A DNA stretch of 7,856 bases from the NCBI GenBank assembly GCA_029864165.1, contig JAOTTZ010000065.1:1-7856 (forward strand), in the 5' to 3' direction. The position numbers were made by a program, and so were the translations under genes. The notes below the pieces were generated by a model that was not told the DNA's origin, did not search any database, and was given only the letters and a program-made list of their open reading frames with translations. Of the stretch, positions 1 through 6,973 are shown piece by piece. The DNA is from Burkholderiaceae bacterium (GTDB lineage: Bacteria; Pseudomonadota; Gammaproteobacteria; Burkholderiales; Burkholderiaceae_C). Numbering within the stretch: the stretch's first letter is position 1; every line of letters starts with the position of its first letter.

Positions 1-1
1 T

Positions 2-1549
2 TCGTTTGATCTGATCACGGCTGCGGCCGTTGTTCATGCCGCCAGCCTGTACATGAAGCGCTACCCAGGCGCCCCGATGATCGCTCACGGTGGTTGGGCG
101 GTGACGGCTGTGCTGATAACGCTGATCTCGTTCGGATGGATGTCTCATGACTGGTGGTGGGTTCAGGGCAGCATGATCGCCCTCGGCGTATTGGCCATCT
201 GGCTGCTGAATTGGTCATACCGCGCCGAGCCGCACCCATTCGTGATCGTCCTGCGTCGCTTCGGCATCATGGCGGTAGGCACCTGGGCAGCGCTCACGGC
301 TGCACTGGCGGTCAGCGGTGAGCCCAAGGGGTTTCAGGCCGATATGGTGACCGGCAGCGCGACGGCGTGTTACGCATTCCTCGCCGCGCTATTGTTGATG
401 GTGCCTTTCCTATCGAGGTCGCAGCAACTCATGCGCGAGTATTCCATGCTCGCAGTTGTTGGCACCGTTGCGATTTTGCTCGACTTCCTGTTCGTGGCGG
501 AGCTTAGGCTGGGTCAATTCACATCGCTGGTGCTCTCGCTGGGCCTGTCCCTGGGGCTGTACGCCGCGGCAAGGCAGTGGATACTCAATCAACTGTTGGG
601 TAGCAAAACGCTCACCACCGAGGCCGTGTTCGAGCGGATCTACCGTATGGCACGCGAGGTAGAAACCCACCCCGGGCGCGTTTCATCGTTGTTAGCCCGG
701 CTGTTGCAAGACATGTTCGACCCGTTGCGGGTGAGCGTGATCGAACTTCAATCGTCGCGCGCCAAACTGGCCGACGACGACGCGACCCTGCTCGTCCCGG
801 TGCCTTGTCTGGCCGGTGACGTTGACCTTCAAGGCGAGGCCCGGCCGAGTACCGTTGTGATCCGGTTCGCCGATCGCGGCCGACGGCTTTTCACCAAGGA
901 AGACGCACACCTCACCGACCGTGTCGTGGAGCAGCTTAGGCGGGCGGTCGCCTTCGACAAAGCGGTCGAACAGGGTCGCAGCGAGGAACGTTTGCGGCTA
1001 GCGCAGGATCTTCACGACGACATCGGTGCGCGGCTGTTGACACTGATCTACAAGGCTTCTTCGCCAGAGATGGAAGACTATTTGCGTTATACGCTTCAGG
1101 ACTTGAAAACCCTGACGCGTGGGCTGTCCGCATCCAGTCACCGCCTGAGCCACACGTTAACCGAGTGGAAGGCTGACCTAGCCCACCGGCTGGCCGCCGC
1201 AGACATCGAACTGGTCTGGAACGTGAGTCAAGATCGAGAGGTGATATTGAACGTCGTGCAATGGTCGGCGTTGACGCGCATACTGCGCGAGCTGGTCAGC
1301 AATACCATTGCGCATGCGAACGCAAACCGGGTCGACGTCGAAATTCACCTCGAAGGCGAGGGGATGGAACTCTGCGTCACTGACAACGGATCGGGCCATG
1401 CCCCGCAAGGCTGGGCTCATGGTTTGGGGCTAGGCGGCGTGCGCAAGCGGGTCAAACAGCTGGGCGGCAAGGTCCAATGGTGCGAGGTAACGCCTTCTGG
1501 CATCAGCTGTCGAGTATCCCTACGCAGTTTGTCGCGGGCGCCGCGCTAA
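2..1549 (+). CDS. Sensor histidine kinase, HisKA_3 (NarL/DesK) type, 5'-partial
   Basis: This is a membrane sensor kinase that would autophosphorylate on histidine and pass phosphate to a LuxR/NarL-type response regulator, which is not in the window. The frame is open to the first base and codes hydrophobic residues before the first ATG (position 53), which has no Shine-Dalgarno sequence, so the true start is upstream. Numbering from that ATG: about five or six hydrophobic helices fill residues 10-180, then a soluble linker with a possible GAF-like fold (about 190-300). The H-box (QDLHDDIGARLL) has the phospho-acceptor His321, and an HATPase domain follows with an N-box (RELVSNTIAHA, about 412-422), G1 (DNGSG, 444-448) and G2 (GLGLGGVRKRV, about 457-467). 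This architecture is standard for HisKA_3 kinases. The position where relatives such as NarX and DesK carry a phosphatase glutamine (HDxxxQ) is Ala326 here. The input signal cannot be read from the sequence. The kinase identity is secure; the GAF-like assignment is tentative. Confidence 0.9.
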   Translation, partial: SFDLITAAAVVHAASLYMKRYPGAPMIAHGGWAVTAVLITLISFGWMSHDWWWVQGSMIALGVLAIWLLNWSYRAEPHPFVIVLRRFGIMAVGTWAALTAALAVSGEPKGFQADMVTGSATACYAFLAALLLMVPFLSRSQQLMREYSMLAVVGTVAILLDFLFVAELRLGQFTSLVLSLGLSLGLYAAARQWILNQLLGSKTLTTEAVFERIYRMAREVETHPGRVSSLLARLLQDMFDPLRVSVIELQSSRAKLADDDATLLVPVPCLAGDVDLQGEARPSTVVIRFADRGRRLFTKEDAHLTDRVVEQLRRAVAFDKAVEQGRSEERLRLAQDLHDDIGARLLTLIYKASSPEMEDYLRYTLQDLKTLTRGLSASSHRLSHTLTEWKADLAHRLAAADIELVWNVSQDREVILNVVQWSALTRILRELVSNTIAHANANRVDVEIHLEGEGMELCVTDNGSGHAPQGWAHGLGLGGVRKRVKQLGGKVQWCEVTPSGISCRVSLRSLSRAPR

Positions 1550-1819
1550 GACTGTTGACGTCGCGCTGCGCAAGGCACATCGATGGACTGCGCGTTCACC
1601 GCGCTGGATAGGCGCGGGCGTGGCACGTAGTTCGATCCTGAGGTTGTGGAGTTCTTTTTGCACAGCACCGAACCCGAACGGCTTTGCACCCCCGGCAGCC
1701 GAACACCGGACACCAGGCAGCTGTGACCTGCCATGGTGCTGGCCGCAGACTTACAGCCGGCCCGCGGCATGTTGATCGCCGCGTCGGGGCACCTACCGTT
1801 GTTTCCCTCTGAGAACGCC
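1550..1819. other. Non-coding gap between converging kinase gene and tRNA-fMet
   Basis: No convincing gene is visible here. A minus-strand open frame (1546-1863) covers it, but it begins inside the tRNA terminator region, has no recognisable motif and its last codon overlaps the kinase end, so I do not call it. The only structure seen is an imperfect hairpin at 1711-1738 (CACCAGGCAG against CTGCCATGGTG, one bulged A, 7-nt loop). It lacks a T tract on either strand, so it is not a typical terminator for the kinase gene. Confidence 0.5.
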
Positions 1820-1852
1820 AAAAAGCAGAACGCCGACTTTGGGCCGGCGTTC
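1820..1852 (-). terminator. Rho-independent terminator of the tRNA-fMet gene
   Basis: On the minus strand, 14 bases past the tRNA CCA end, there is an 8-bp perfect stem (GAACGCCG / CGGCGTTC, 1828-1852). A G-T and a C-G pair extend it inwards, leaving a 5-nt loop. It is followed by TGC and then five T residues (positions 1824-1820). Stem, short loop and T run in the right orientation make this a textbook intrinsic terminator. Confidence 0.8.
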
Positions 1853-1866
1853 ATGCGGGACATGGA

Positions 1867-1943
<77 letters not shown>

Positions 1944-1955
1944 ATAAGACTGAGC

Positions 1956-1964
1956 ATTTTATCA
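1956..1964 (-). promoter_or_regulatory. Extended -10 promoter element for tRNA-fMet
   Basis: Read on the minus strand this is TGATAAAAT: a -10 hexamer TAAAAT (5 of 6 to consensus) preceded by the extended -10 TGN. It ends 12 bases before the mature tRNA 5' end, which would leave a leader of about 5 nt. No good -35 is present at 17-bp spacing (GCCGAT), which an extended -10 could compensate for. The assignment is by position and motif only. Confidence 0.5.
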
Positions 1965-1968
1965 CGCC

Positions 1969-2019
1969 GAGCTTAACCATCGGCCGTTGAGCCGTCGGCT
2001 GTGTAGCCGGGTTAAGCTC
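1969..2019. repeat. Perfect 10-bp inverted repeat at the cyclase stop codon
   Basis: The arms GAGCTTAACC (1969-1978) and GGTTAAGCTC (2010-2019) are exact inverse complements, with 31 bases between them. Inside lies a second small hairpin, CGGCT-GTGT-AGCCG (1996-2009), directly abutting the right arm. The right arm contains two bases of the cyclase TGA stop (2018-2020); the left arm lies between the -10 and the expected -35 position of the tRNA promoter. No T run follows on either strand, so it is either an mRNA 3'-end stem or a protein-binding site rather than a classical terminator. Confidence 0.6.
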
Positions 2020-3391
2020 AGGTGTCTTCAGGTCGCCGCGATCTGCTTTCCAGCATTCTTGCTTGCTTGTCCTCGTACATCCGTTTGTCGGCAATGCGAA
2101 CCAGTTCGGCCACCGAATTCCCGTCTTCCGGCGCTGTGGCGGTGCCGATCGAGGCGCCAACCTTGAGGGAGTGACCGGCGTGCTTCAGCGGCACCTCCAC
2201 CGCGTTGCGCACGCGCGCGACGAGATCTGGAATCTTTTCCTGGGCCCCATTTTCGAATAGCGCCACGAACTCGTCGCCGCCCCAACGCCCGACACTGTCG
2301 ACTTCGCGCACGGTCCCCAGTACGCGCTCTGCCACGCCGCGCAGAACAGCATCTCCAGCGCGATGCCCGTAGCGGTCGTTGATAGCCTTGAACCCGTCCA
2401 GGTCGAAGAACAGGATGATGCATACCGCTGATGCATCGCGGCGACCCGCAGCGATTGCATGGCGTAGCCGAACCTCGACCTGGGTGCGGTTAGGTAATCC
2501 AGTCAGCGCGTCGGATAACGCCAACCGCGTGAGACGGGCACGTTGCAGTCGGAGCATGTACGCGCTCCAGCCGACAAAGGCTGCCAGCGCCCAGATGAAG
2601 GCACTCAGAATCTCGGATACGTAATTCTCCGATGGCGCCGATTTTGCTCGTAGCGCCATGGCCCAACTGCCACCCGGAACCTTGATGACGAACTGTTCCA
2701 CATCTGGTTTCGAAAACAAACTCGAATCGCCGTAAAACGCTTCGCCGCGTATACCCAGTCCATCCCTGCCACGCAAAGCCGCATCGACACCGACAAAGTG
2801 CGCTACTTCGAAAACATCCATGAGCAGGGGGTCAACGTCGATGACTGTCGAAAGCAGCCCCCAGTATTTCCCGTCCACTACGACCGGGACTCTGTAGATA
2901 AGGCCGCTCCCGCCCTGCAACAGGTCGACCGGCCCAAGCAGGGCTGGCATGCCGCCGTCGATAACCCGCTTCACGGCTGGCCACTGTGCCGGTAAATCGC
3001 GGTAGTTCAAGCCGAGGGCCTGCTCGTTACCTTTGAGGGGGTATATGTAGGTCAGACGGTAGCCTACCGCAATGCCGAAAACGCGAATGTGGCGCGTGTC
3101 GGCATACAGTCGCGCCAGGATGGCTTGCACTTCGGCCGGGCGCAAGTTTCCGCGGCGTACGATGAGGTAGCTCTTAAGGCCGCTGGTCAGGTACAACTCC
3201 CGGTTGAGTTTTTCGTTCAGGCGCGCCTGCAGCAGCGAGCCCAACGAAACCAGTTCGACTTTCCGGTAAGCCTCGACACGGCTCGACTGCAAACCGACCG
3301 CGTAGTGCCCGACGAGCAGAACCAACGCCGCGCAGGCAGTGCCGACCAAAACGGGATCGATGAACTTGCGAAGCGACTCCGGTATGCTCAT
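2018..3391 (-). CDS. Membrane diguanylate cyclase, CHASE-GGDEF
   Basis: This predicted inner-membrane enzyme makes cyclic di-GMP from two GTP. Numbering from the ATG at 3391 (457 aa): a transmembrane helix at about 14-34, a periplasmic CHASE-like sensor at about 50-245 (includes the stretch from PLKGNEQALGLNYRDLP to LIYRVPVV), a second helix at about 260-282, and a GGDEF domain at 290-446. Catalytic features are intact: DALTGLPNR, the metal-binding aspartate in FFDLDGFK, and GGDEF at 371-375. An RxxD inhibitory site (REVD, 362-365) sits five residues before GGDEF, so product inhibition is expected. There is no EAL domain. The frame also opens at a TTG at 3433, but that has no Shine-Dalgarno sequence, whereas the ATG at 3391 has GGGA 5 nt upstream. 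The ligand sensed by the CHASE domain is unknown. The gene ends 74 bases before the tRNA on the same strand. Confidence 0.92.
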   Translation of the reverse strand: MSIPESLRKFIDPVLVGTACAALVLLVGHYAVGLQSSRVEAYRKVELVSLGSLLQARLNEKLNRELYLTSGLKSYLIVRRGNLRPAEVQAILARLYADTRHIRVFGIAVGYRLTYIYPLKGNEQALGLNYRDLPAQWPAVKRVIDGGMPALLGPVDLLQGGSGLIYRVPVVVDGKYWGLLSTVIDVDPLLMDVFEVAHFVGVDAALRGRDGLGIRGEAFYGDSSLFSKPDVEQFVIKVPGGSWAMALRAKSAPSENYVSEILSAFIWALAAFVGWSAYMLRLQRARLTRLALSDALTGLPNRTQVEVRLRHAIAAGRRDASAVCIILFFDLDGFKAINDRYGHRAGDAVLRGVAERVLGTVREVDSVGRWGGDEFVALFENGAQEKIPDLVARVRNAVEVPLKHAGHSLKVGASIGTATAPEDGNSVAELVRIADKRMYEDKQARMLESRSRRPEDT

Positions 3392-3495
3392 GTGGTCCCG
3401 GATGAGGGTAAATGCGACACTTGCTTTTATCAAGGGGACATTTCCGCTTTCTCTGGCGCAAACTTAGGCCCAGCAGTTGGACGAGCGCCAAAATC

Positions 3496-3525
3496 AGCAT
3501 AGCGCTGTGCACCACTATTCTCCAA
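3496..3525 (-). promoter_or_regulatory. Possible sigma70-type promoter for the diguanylate cyclase
   Basis: On the minus strand, TTGGAG (3525-3520) and TATGCT (3501-3496) are separated by 18 bp, a reasonable -35/-10 pair pointing towards the cyclase. It would give an untranslated leader of about 100 nt before the ATG at 3391. Motif match only. Confidence 0.35.
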
Positions 3526-3560
3526 CAGGGGGTGCTTTAGCGCCCGCGTAGAATTCCGCG

Positions 3561-3589
3561 CCGGGCTCGAGTTTCGGCGCCCGGTTTTT
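3561..3589 (+). terminator. Terminator-like hairpin with T5 run upstream of guaC
   Basis: The stem CCGGGC (3561-3566) pairs perfectly with GCCCGG (3579-3584), and TTTTT follows at once (3585-3589). The 12-nt loop contains part of a competing stem (GCGCCG 3558-3563 with CGGCGC 3575-3580), so two mutually exclusive folds exist. The strand is that of guaC, but no plus-strand gene lies upstream within the intergenic region, so it would either attenuate the guaC transcript or end a short independent RNA. The 6-bp stem is short for a terminator. Confidence 0.45.
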
Positions 3590-3597
3590 CCCGGCCA

Positions 3598-3613
3598 CCC
3601 TGCACGCGCAGGG
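3598..3613 (+). other. Stem-loop in the guaC upstream region
   Basis: CCCTGC and GCAGGG form a perfect 6-bp stem with an ACGC tetraloop. It is nested between CCGGCC (3591-3596) and GGCCGG (3626-3631), which can pair as an outer stem. Together with the hairpin ending at 3584 this makes a densely structured stretch ending about 45 nt before the guaC start. No T run follows. Confidence 0.4.
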
Positions 3614-3675
3614 CCGTTGGTTGGGGGCCGGGGCTCCAAGTCAAGTGCTCTTCACATCCAGGTTGAAGCCCGCAC

Positions 3676-4653
3676 ATGGAAATCTTCGACTACGACAATA
3701 TCCTCTTGCTGCCGCGCAAGTGCCAGGTGACCAGCCGCGGCGAATGCGACGCGTCAGCCGAATTGGGCGCTCGAAGATTCAAGCTGCCTGTCGTGCCGGC
3801 CAACATGAAGACGGTCATCGACGAGCCGATCAGCCAGTGGCTGGCAGCCAACGGCTACTTCTATGTGATGCACCGCTTCGACATCGACAATGTTGCCTAC
3901 GCTAAACGCATGCGCGACTTGGGCTTGTACGTCTCGATCAGCTCGGGCGTAAAGCCAGCCGACCATATAGCTATAGATCGTCTTGCCGCCGAGGGTGTGG
4001 GGGCTGACTACGTCACCATCGACATCGCGCACGGTCACGCCGAAAGCGTGCACAAGATGATTGCTCACATCAAGGCCAAACTTCCGAACGCCTTTGTCAT
4101 TGCCGGCAACGTTGCGACACCGGAAGCTGTGATCGACCTTGAAACCTGGGGTGCGGACGCGACCAAGGTCGGCGTGGGTCCCGGTAAGGTGTGTATCACC
4201 AAGCTCAAGACGGGCTTCGGCACCAGTGGCTGGCAACTCAGCGCGTTGAAGTGGTGCGCGCGCGTGGCCACCAAGCCGATCATTGCCGACGGAGGCATAC
4301 GCGACCACGGCGACATTGCCAAGAGCGTGCGCTTCGGCGCTGCGATGGTGATGATAGGCGCGCTGTTTGCCGGCCACGAAGAGTCGCCTAGCACGACGGT
4401 TGAAGTCGACGGCAAGCTGTTCAAGGAATACTACGGCTCGGCCAGCGACTTCAACAAAGGCGAGTACAAGCATGTGGAAGGCAAACGTATTCTGGAGCCC
4501 ATCAAAGGCAAGCTGGCCGACACCTTGCGAGAAATGAACGAAGACTTGCAGAGTTCGATCTCATACGCGGGTGGTAACAAGCTGGCCGACATCCGCAAGG
4601 TGAATTACGTGATGCTGGGTGGTGACAACGCAACCGAATACTTGCTCGGTTAG
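3676..4653 (+). CDS. guaC: GMP reductase (type-2, 325-residue family)
   Basis: This cytosolic enzyme converts GMP, NADPH and H+ to IMP, ammonia and NADP+, returning guanine nucleotides to the purine pool. The protein is 325 residues, the usual length of the GuaC family typified by Staphylococcus aureus, and follows it closely from start ([28 protein letters not shown]) to end ([11 protein letters not shown]). The catalytic loop is GPGKVCITK with Cys173, followed by [10 protein letters not shown]; the phosphate-binding region is [14 protein letters not shown] (about 204-217) and the flap region EYYGSAS (about 251-257). It lacks the CBS pair of most IMP dehydrogenases, and the CITK loop and FGTSGWQ stretch favour GMP reductase over IMP dehydrogenase. 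The ATG at 3676 is the only good start because TGA lies in frame at 3664-3666; the ribosome site is weak (GAAG, 7 nt upstream). It converges with the kinase gene at 4678, leaving 24 bases and no obvious terminator. Confidence 0.93.
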   Translation: MEIFDYDNILLLPRKCQVTSRGECDASAELGARRFKLPVVPANMKTVIDEPISQWLAANGYFYVMHRFDIDNVAYAKRMRDLGLYVSISSGVKPADHIAIDRLAAEGVGADYVTIDIAHGHAESVHKMIAHIKAKLPNAFVIAGNVATPEAVIDLETWGADATKVGVGPGKVCITKLKTGFGTSGWQLSALKWCARVATKPIIADGGIRDHGDIAKSVRFGAAMVMIGALFAGHEESPSTTVEVDGKLFKEYYGSASDFNKGEYKHVEGKRILEPIKGKLADTLREMNEDLQSSISYAGGNKLADIRKVNYVMLGGDNATEYLLG

Positions 4654-4677
4654 CGCGCGGCACTTTCAGGCAAATGC

Positions 4678-6189
4678 TTATTTCGCCACTGGTGCAATAA
4701 CGTCGGGCGCTAGCGGAAAGGCCAAACACAGGCGTGTGCCACCGTGCAAAGTTGGTTGCGTGCGCAAGCTGCCGCCGTGCACCGTGGCAATGCGCTGAGC
4801 AATCGCTAACCCCAAGCCACCGAAGCCACCACCGCGGCGCTGTAGCGCCGGGTCGCGGACTGGCTGGTCGCTGTCCAGTCGGCGCGCAAGTTCTTCCGGC
4901 AACCCGGGCCCCCGATCCGCGACGATCACGCGCACCTCGAGTTCGTCGTGCTGCATGCTGACCCGCACTGGTTCAGCGCCACTCGCGTGGCGTATGGCGT
5001 TATCGATCAGGTTGGTCAAAGCGCGTTCAATCAACTGCAGGTCGCCATTGATTTCGATGCGACCTGGGGGCTTGCCGTCGAGCATCACCGGCGGTCGGGG
5101 TGCAGACAGCTCGAATTTCTGTACGGCATCGGTCACCAGTTCGTCGAGCCTGAAGCGTTCGTACTGAACAACATGGTCGGTCGACTGCAGCGTTGCGAGC
5201 TCGAAAAGTTGTTGCGACAGGCGGCGCACCTTCTCGCTTTGCGCCAGTGCGGTCGCAACGTGGCGCTGACGGTCGTTGTCGGTAAGCGGTGGGTCGCGCC
5301 GGCCCAGCGCCTCGAGATGCCCGTGCAGCGCTGTCAATGGCGTTCTCAGGTCATGCGCGACGTTGGCAACGACCTCGCGGTGCGCTGCTTGCTGTTCGGC
5401 TTGCTCACGCGCCTGGCCCGCAATGCGTTGCGCCATGACGTCGAACGACGTCTCAATCGCGTTGATCTCATCACCAACAGGCCGTTGCATGGCGTCGCCG
5501 TTGTTCGCTTCGGCGCGGCCTGAGAGGTTGAACAGCGACATGCGCTCGGCCAACTGGCGCAGTGGGCGGGTCAGTGTATAAAACACTCGCGCACCCAACA
5601 GCAAAGTCGCAATCATCCCAACCGCAGCCATCAGCAGCGCGGTTTGCCAGACGCGTCTCAAGCCAACGCTTCCGGATACGTGAGCCCGCTCTTGTCCTTC
5701 CAAGACCACGTACAAGTATCCAGGCGGTCGCACATCGCCGGGGCGTGGGGGGAACATGGCTGCGCTGAAGATTTTGCGCTCGCCGACAGCCCTGGGGTCA
5801 GTACCGCGCATAGGCAATGGTGCGCCTTGCAGAAATGCGCGAACTGGTAGCAGATCTACCTGAGGGGTACGTACTACGCTTGGGTCACCAGAAAAAGTAC
5901 GCACCCGGCCCCCCGCATCGAGCACGTAAACCTCTATACCTGGGTTGACGACCATCAACATGTGCAGCACCTCTTCCAGCGCAGCGCGGTCCGCCACGTC
6001 GCCGGCGGGGCGTGAAACAGCGGGCCAGTGTTCAACGATGTGGCGTGCCAGCCCGTATGACAGGCGCTGCAAGGCCTCCTGCTCGTGCTCCGCAGCCAAT
6101 CGCCAGCCGAGCAGGGCGACGAGCGCACCGAAGCCAGTCAGCAGCAATGCGAATGCGACCGATATGCGGCGCGAGAACGATGGCCTCAT
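4678..6189 (-). CDS. Two-component sensor histidine kinase with HAMP domain
   Basis: This is an inner-membrane sensor kinase, partner of the response regulator encoded just upstream. As a 503-residue protein it has a transmembrane helix at about 9-31, a periplasmic sensor of about 150 residues with no domain I recognise, a second helix at about 181-203, and HAMP at about 199-259. HisKA has the phospho-acceptor His279 in VAHDLRTPL. The ATPase domain has an N-box (TNLIDNAIRHA, Asn393/Asn397), G1 (DRGPGLP, about 425-431) and G2 (GFGGLGLAIA, about 455-464). All catalytic motifs are intact. The frame continues upstream to an ATG at 6237, but the ATG at 6189 is preferred: it overlaps the regulator stop as TGATG and has an AAGG ribosome site 9 nt upstream. 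This implies translational coupling in a regulator-kinase operon. It resembles QseC/ColS-like kinases in layout only; the signal cannot be inferred. Confidence 0.93.
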   Translation of the reverse strand: MRPSFSRRISVAFALLLTGFGALVALLGWRLAAEHEQEALQRLSYGLARHIVEHWPAVSRPAGDVADRAALEEVLHMLMVVNPGIEVYVLDAGGRVRTFSGDPSVVRTPQVDLLPVRAFLQGAPLPMRGTDPRAVGERKIFSAAMFPPRPGDVRPPGYLYVVLEGQERAHVSGSVGLRRVWQTALLMAAVGMIATLLLGARVFYTLTRPLRQLAERMSLFNLSGRAEANNGDAMQRPVGDEINAIETSFDVMAQRIAGQAREQAEQQAAHREVVANVAHDLRTPLTALHGHLEALGRRDPPLTDNDRQRHVATALAQSEKVRRLSQQLFELATLQSTDHVVQYERFRLDELVTDAVQKFELSAPRPPVMLDGKPPGRIEINGDLQLIERALTNLIDNAIRHASGAEPVRVSMQHDELEVRVIVADRGPGLPEELARRLDSDQPVRDPALQRRGGGFGGLGLAIAQRIATVHGGSLRTQPTLHGGTRLCLAFPLAPDVIAPVAK

Positions 6190-6899
6190 CACCGCCCGCC
6201 TTGCGACCCACCGCCGAAGCGGTAGCCGATACCCCACACCGTCTCAATCAGGTGTGGGTCCTGCGGGTTGGTTTCTATCTTGGTGCGCAGGCGGTTGATG
6301 TGGGAGTTGACGGTGTGTTCGTAGCCGTCGAAGCTGCTGCCCCAAACATGACCGAGCAAAGCGGCGCGACTGAACGCCTGCCCCGGATGACGGGCCAAGA
6401 AGTACAACAGGTCGAACTCTCGCAGCGTGAGCGGTACAAGTGTCTCGCCTCGACGCAGCTCGCGGCGCAGCGGGTCGAGTCTCAGCCCATCGAAGCGCAA
6501 CTCGGGTAGCGACGAAGGGGGGTTGCGAGAATGCTCAGCGCGACGCAGCAGCGCCCGCACACGGGCCACCATTTCGAGCATGGAGAATGGCTTGGGCAGA
6601 TAGTCGTCGGCGCCCAACTCCAGGCCGAGCACGCGGTGCGCCTCGGCCGAGCGCGCGCTCAAAATCATCAGTGGTAGGTGGTCGCGCCGAGCGCGTATAT
6701 GGCGGCAAACGTCCCAACCGTCGGCGCCGGGCAGCATCAGATCGAGCAGTACCAAGTCGAACTGCTGCGCATCGATAACACGCATGGCACGGGCGCCATC
6801 ACTCTCGCGTTGCACCGAGTAACCCGCCTCGGTGAGATGCAACTGCATCACATCGGCGATCGCGTCTTCATCCTCGACCAGCAGCAGGTGTTCGTTCAT
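6189..6899 (-). CDS. Two-component response regulator, OmpR/PhoB family
   Basis: This is a 236-residue DNA-binding regulator. The receiver domain (1-118) has the acidic pair Glu9/Asp10, phospho-acceptor Asp53 (LVLLDLMLP), Ser81 and Lys103 (YLPKPF). The C-terminal winged helix (about 130-228) shows LTLREFDLLYFLA, a recognition-helix region with TVNSHINRLRTKIE, and the typical end IETVWGIGYRF. Length and motifs are those of a complete OmpR/PhoB member. The ATG at 6899 has an AAGAGG ribosome site 3 nt upstream, slightly close. It is the first gene of an operon with the kinase, whose start overlaps its stop. It would bind tandem direct repeats; the best candidate site is at 6974-6998, within its own promoter region and that of the divergent secreted-protein gene. 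The specific subfamily is not identified. Confidence 0.95.
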   Translation of the reverse strand: MNEHLLLVEDEDAIADVMQLHLTEAGYSVQRESDGARAMRVIDAQQFDLVLLDLMLPGADGWDVCRHIRARRDHLPLMILSARSAEAHRVLGLELGADDYLPKPFSMLEMVARVRALLRRAEHSRNPPSSLPELRFDGLRLDPLRRELRRGETLVPLTLREFDLLYFLARHPGQAFSRAALLGHVWGSSFDGYEHTVNSHINRLRTKIETNPQDPHLIETVWGIGYRFGGGSQGGR

Positions 6900-6945
6900 C
6901 GGCCTCTTTGCGTTCCGGTCTTGGGCTAGACCACGTCTGGCAGTG

Positions 6946-6951
6946 ATTTAA
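6946..6951 (-). promoter_or_regulatory. Possible -10 element for the regulator-kinase operon
   Basis: On the minus strand this reads TTAAAT, 46 bases before the regulator ATG. At 17-bp spacing the -35 position (6969-6974) reads ATGTTT, a poor match. A weak -35 directly beside upstream direct repeats is what an activator-dependent promoter often looks like. Motif-level evidence only. Confidence 0.3.
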
Positions 6952-6973
6952 GCATTGCACGCAGTCACAAACA

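Noticed and set aside
53..55. ATG at 53 as the true start of the first kinase
   Set aside because: The frame is open back to the first base, the upstream codons are hydrophobic like the rest of the sensor region, and no ribosome site precedes the ATG.
1711..1738. Hairpin as an intrinsic terminator of the first kinase gene
   Set aside because: No T run follows on either strand and it lies over 160 bases past the stop.
1546..1863. Minus-strand open frame of 105 codons between the kinase gene and the tRNA
   Set aside because: Its first codons are the tRNA terminator hairpin, it has no ribosome site of note and no recognisable motif, and its stop overlaps the kinase stop.
3392..3433. TTG at 3433 as the start of the diguanylate cyclase, adding 14 residues
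   Set aside because: No Shine-Dalgarno sequence precedes the TTG, while the ATG at 3391 has GGGA at suitable spacing and gives a normal N terminus before the first membrane helix.
3174..3515. Minus-strand frame running from the 5' region of the cyclase into its upstream region
   Set aside because: Out of frame with the cyclase, low-complexity arginine-rich product, no motif.
3754..4473. Long minus-strand open frame (239 codons) opposite guaC
   Set aside because: It lies wholly inside the strongly recognised guaC gene and shows no family motif; such antisense frames are common in GC-rich DNA.
4948..5523. Plus-strand open frame (191 codons) opposite the second kinase
   Set aside because: It is antisense to the conserved HAMP, HisKA and ATPase coding regions and has no recognisable domain.
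6190..6237. ATG at 6237 as the start of the second kinase, adding 16 residues
   Set aside because: The ATG at 6189 overlaps the regulator stop as TGATG and has an AAGG ribosome site; the longer form would overlap the regulator by almost 50 bases.
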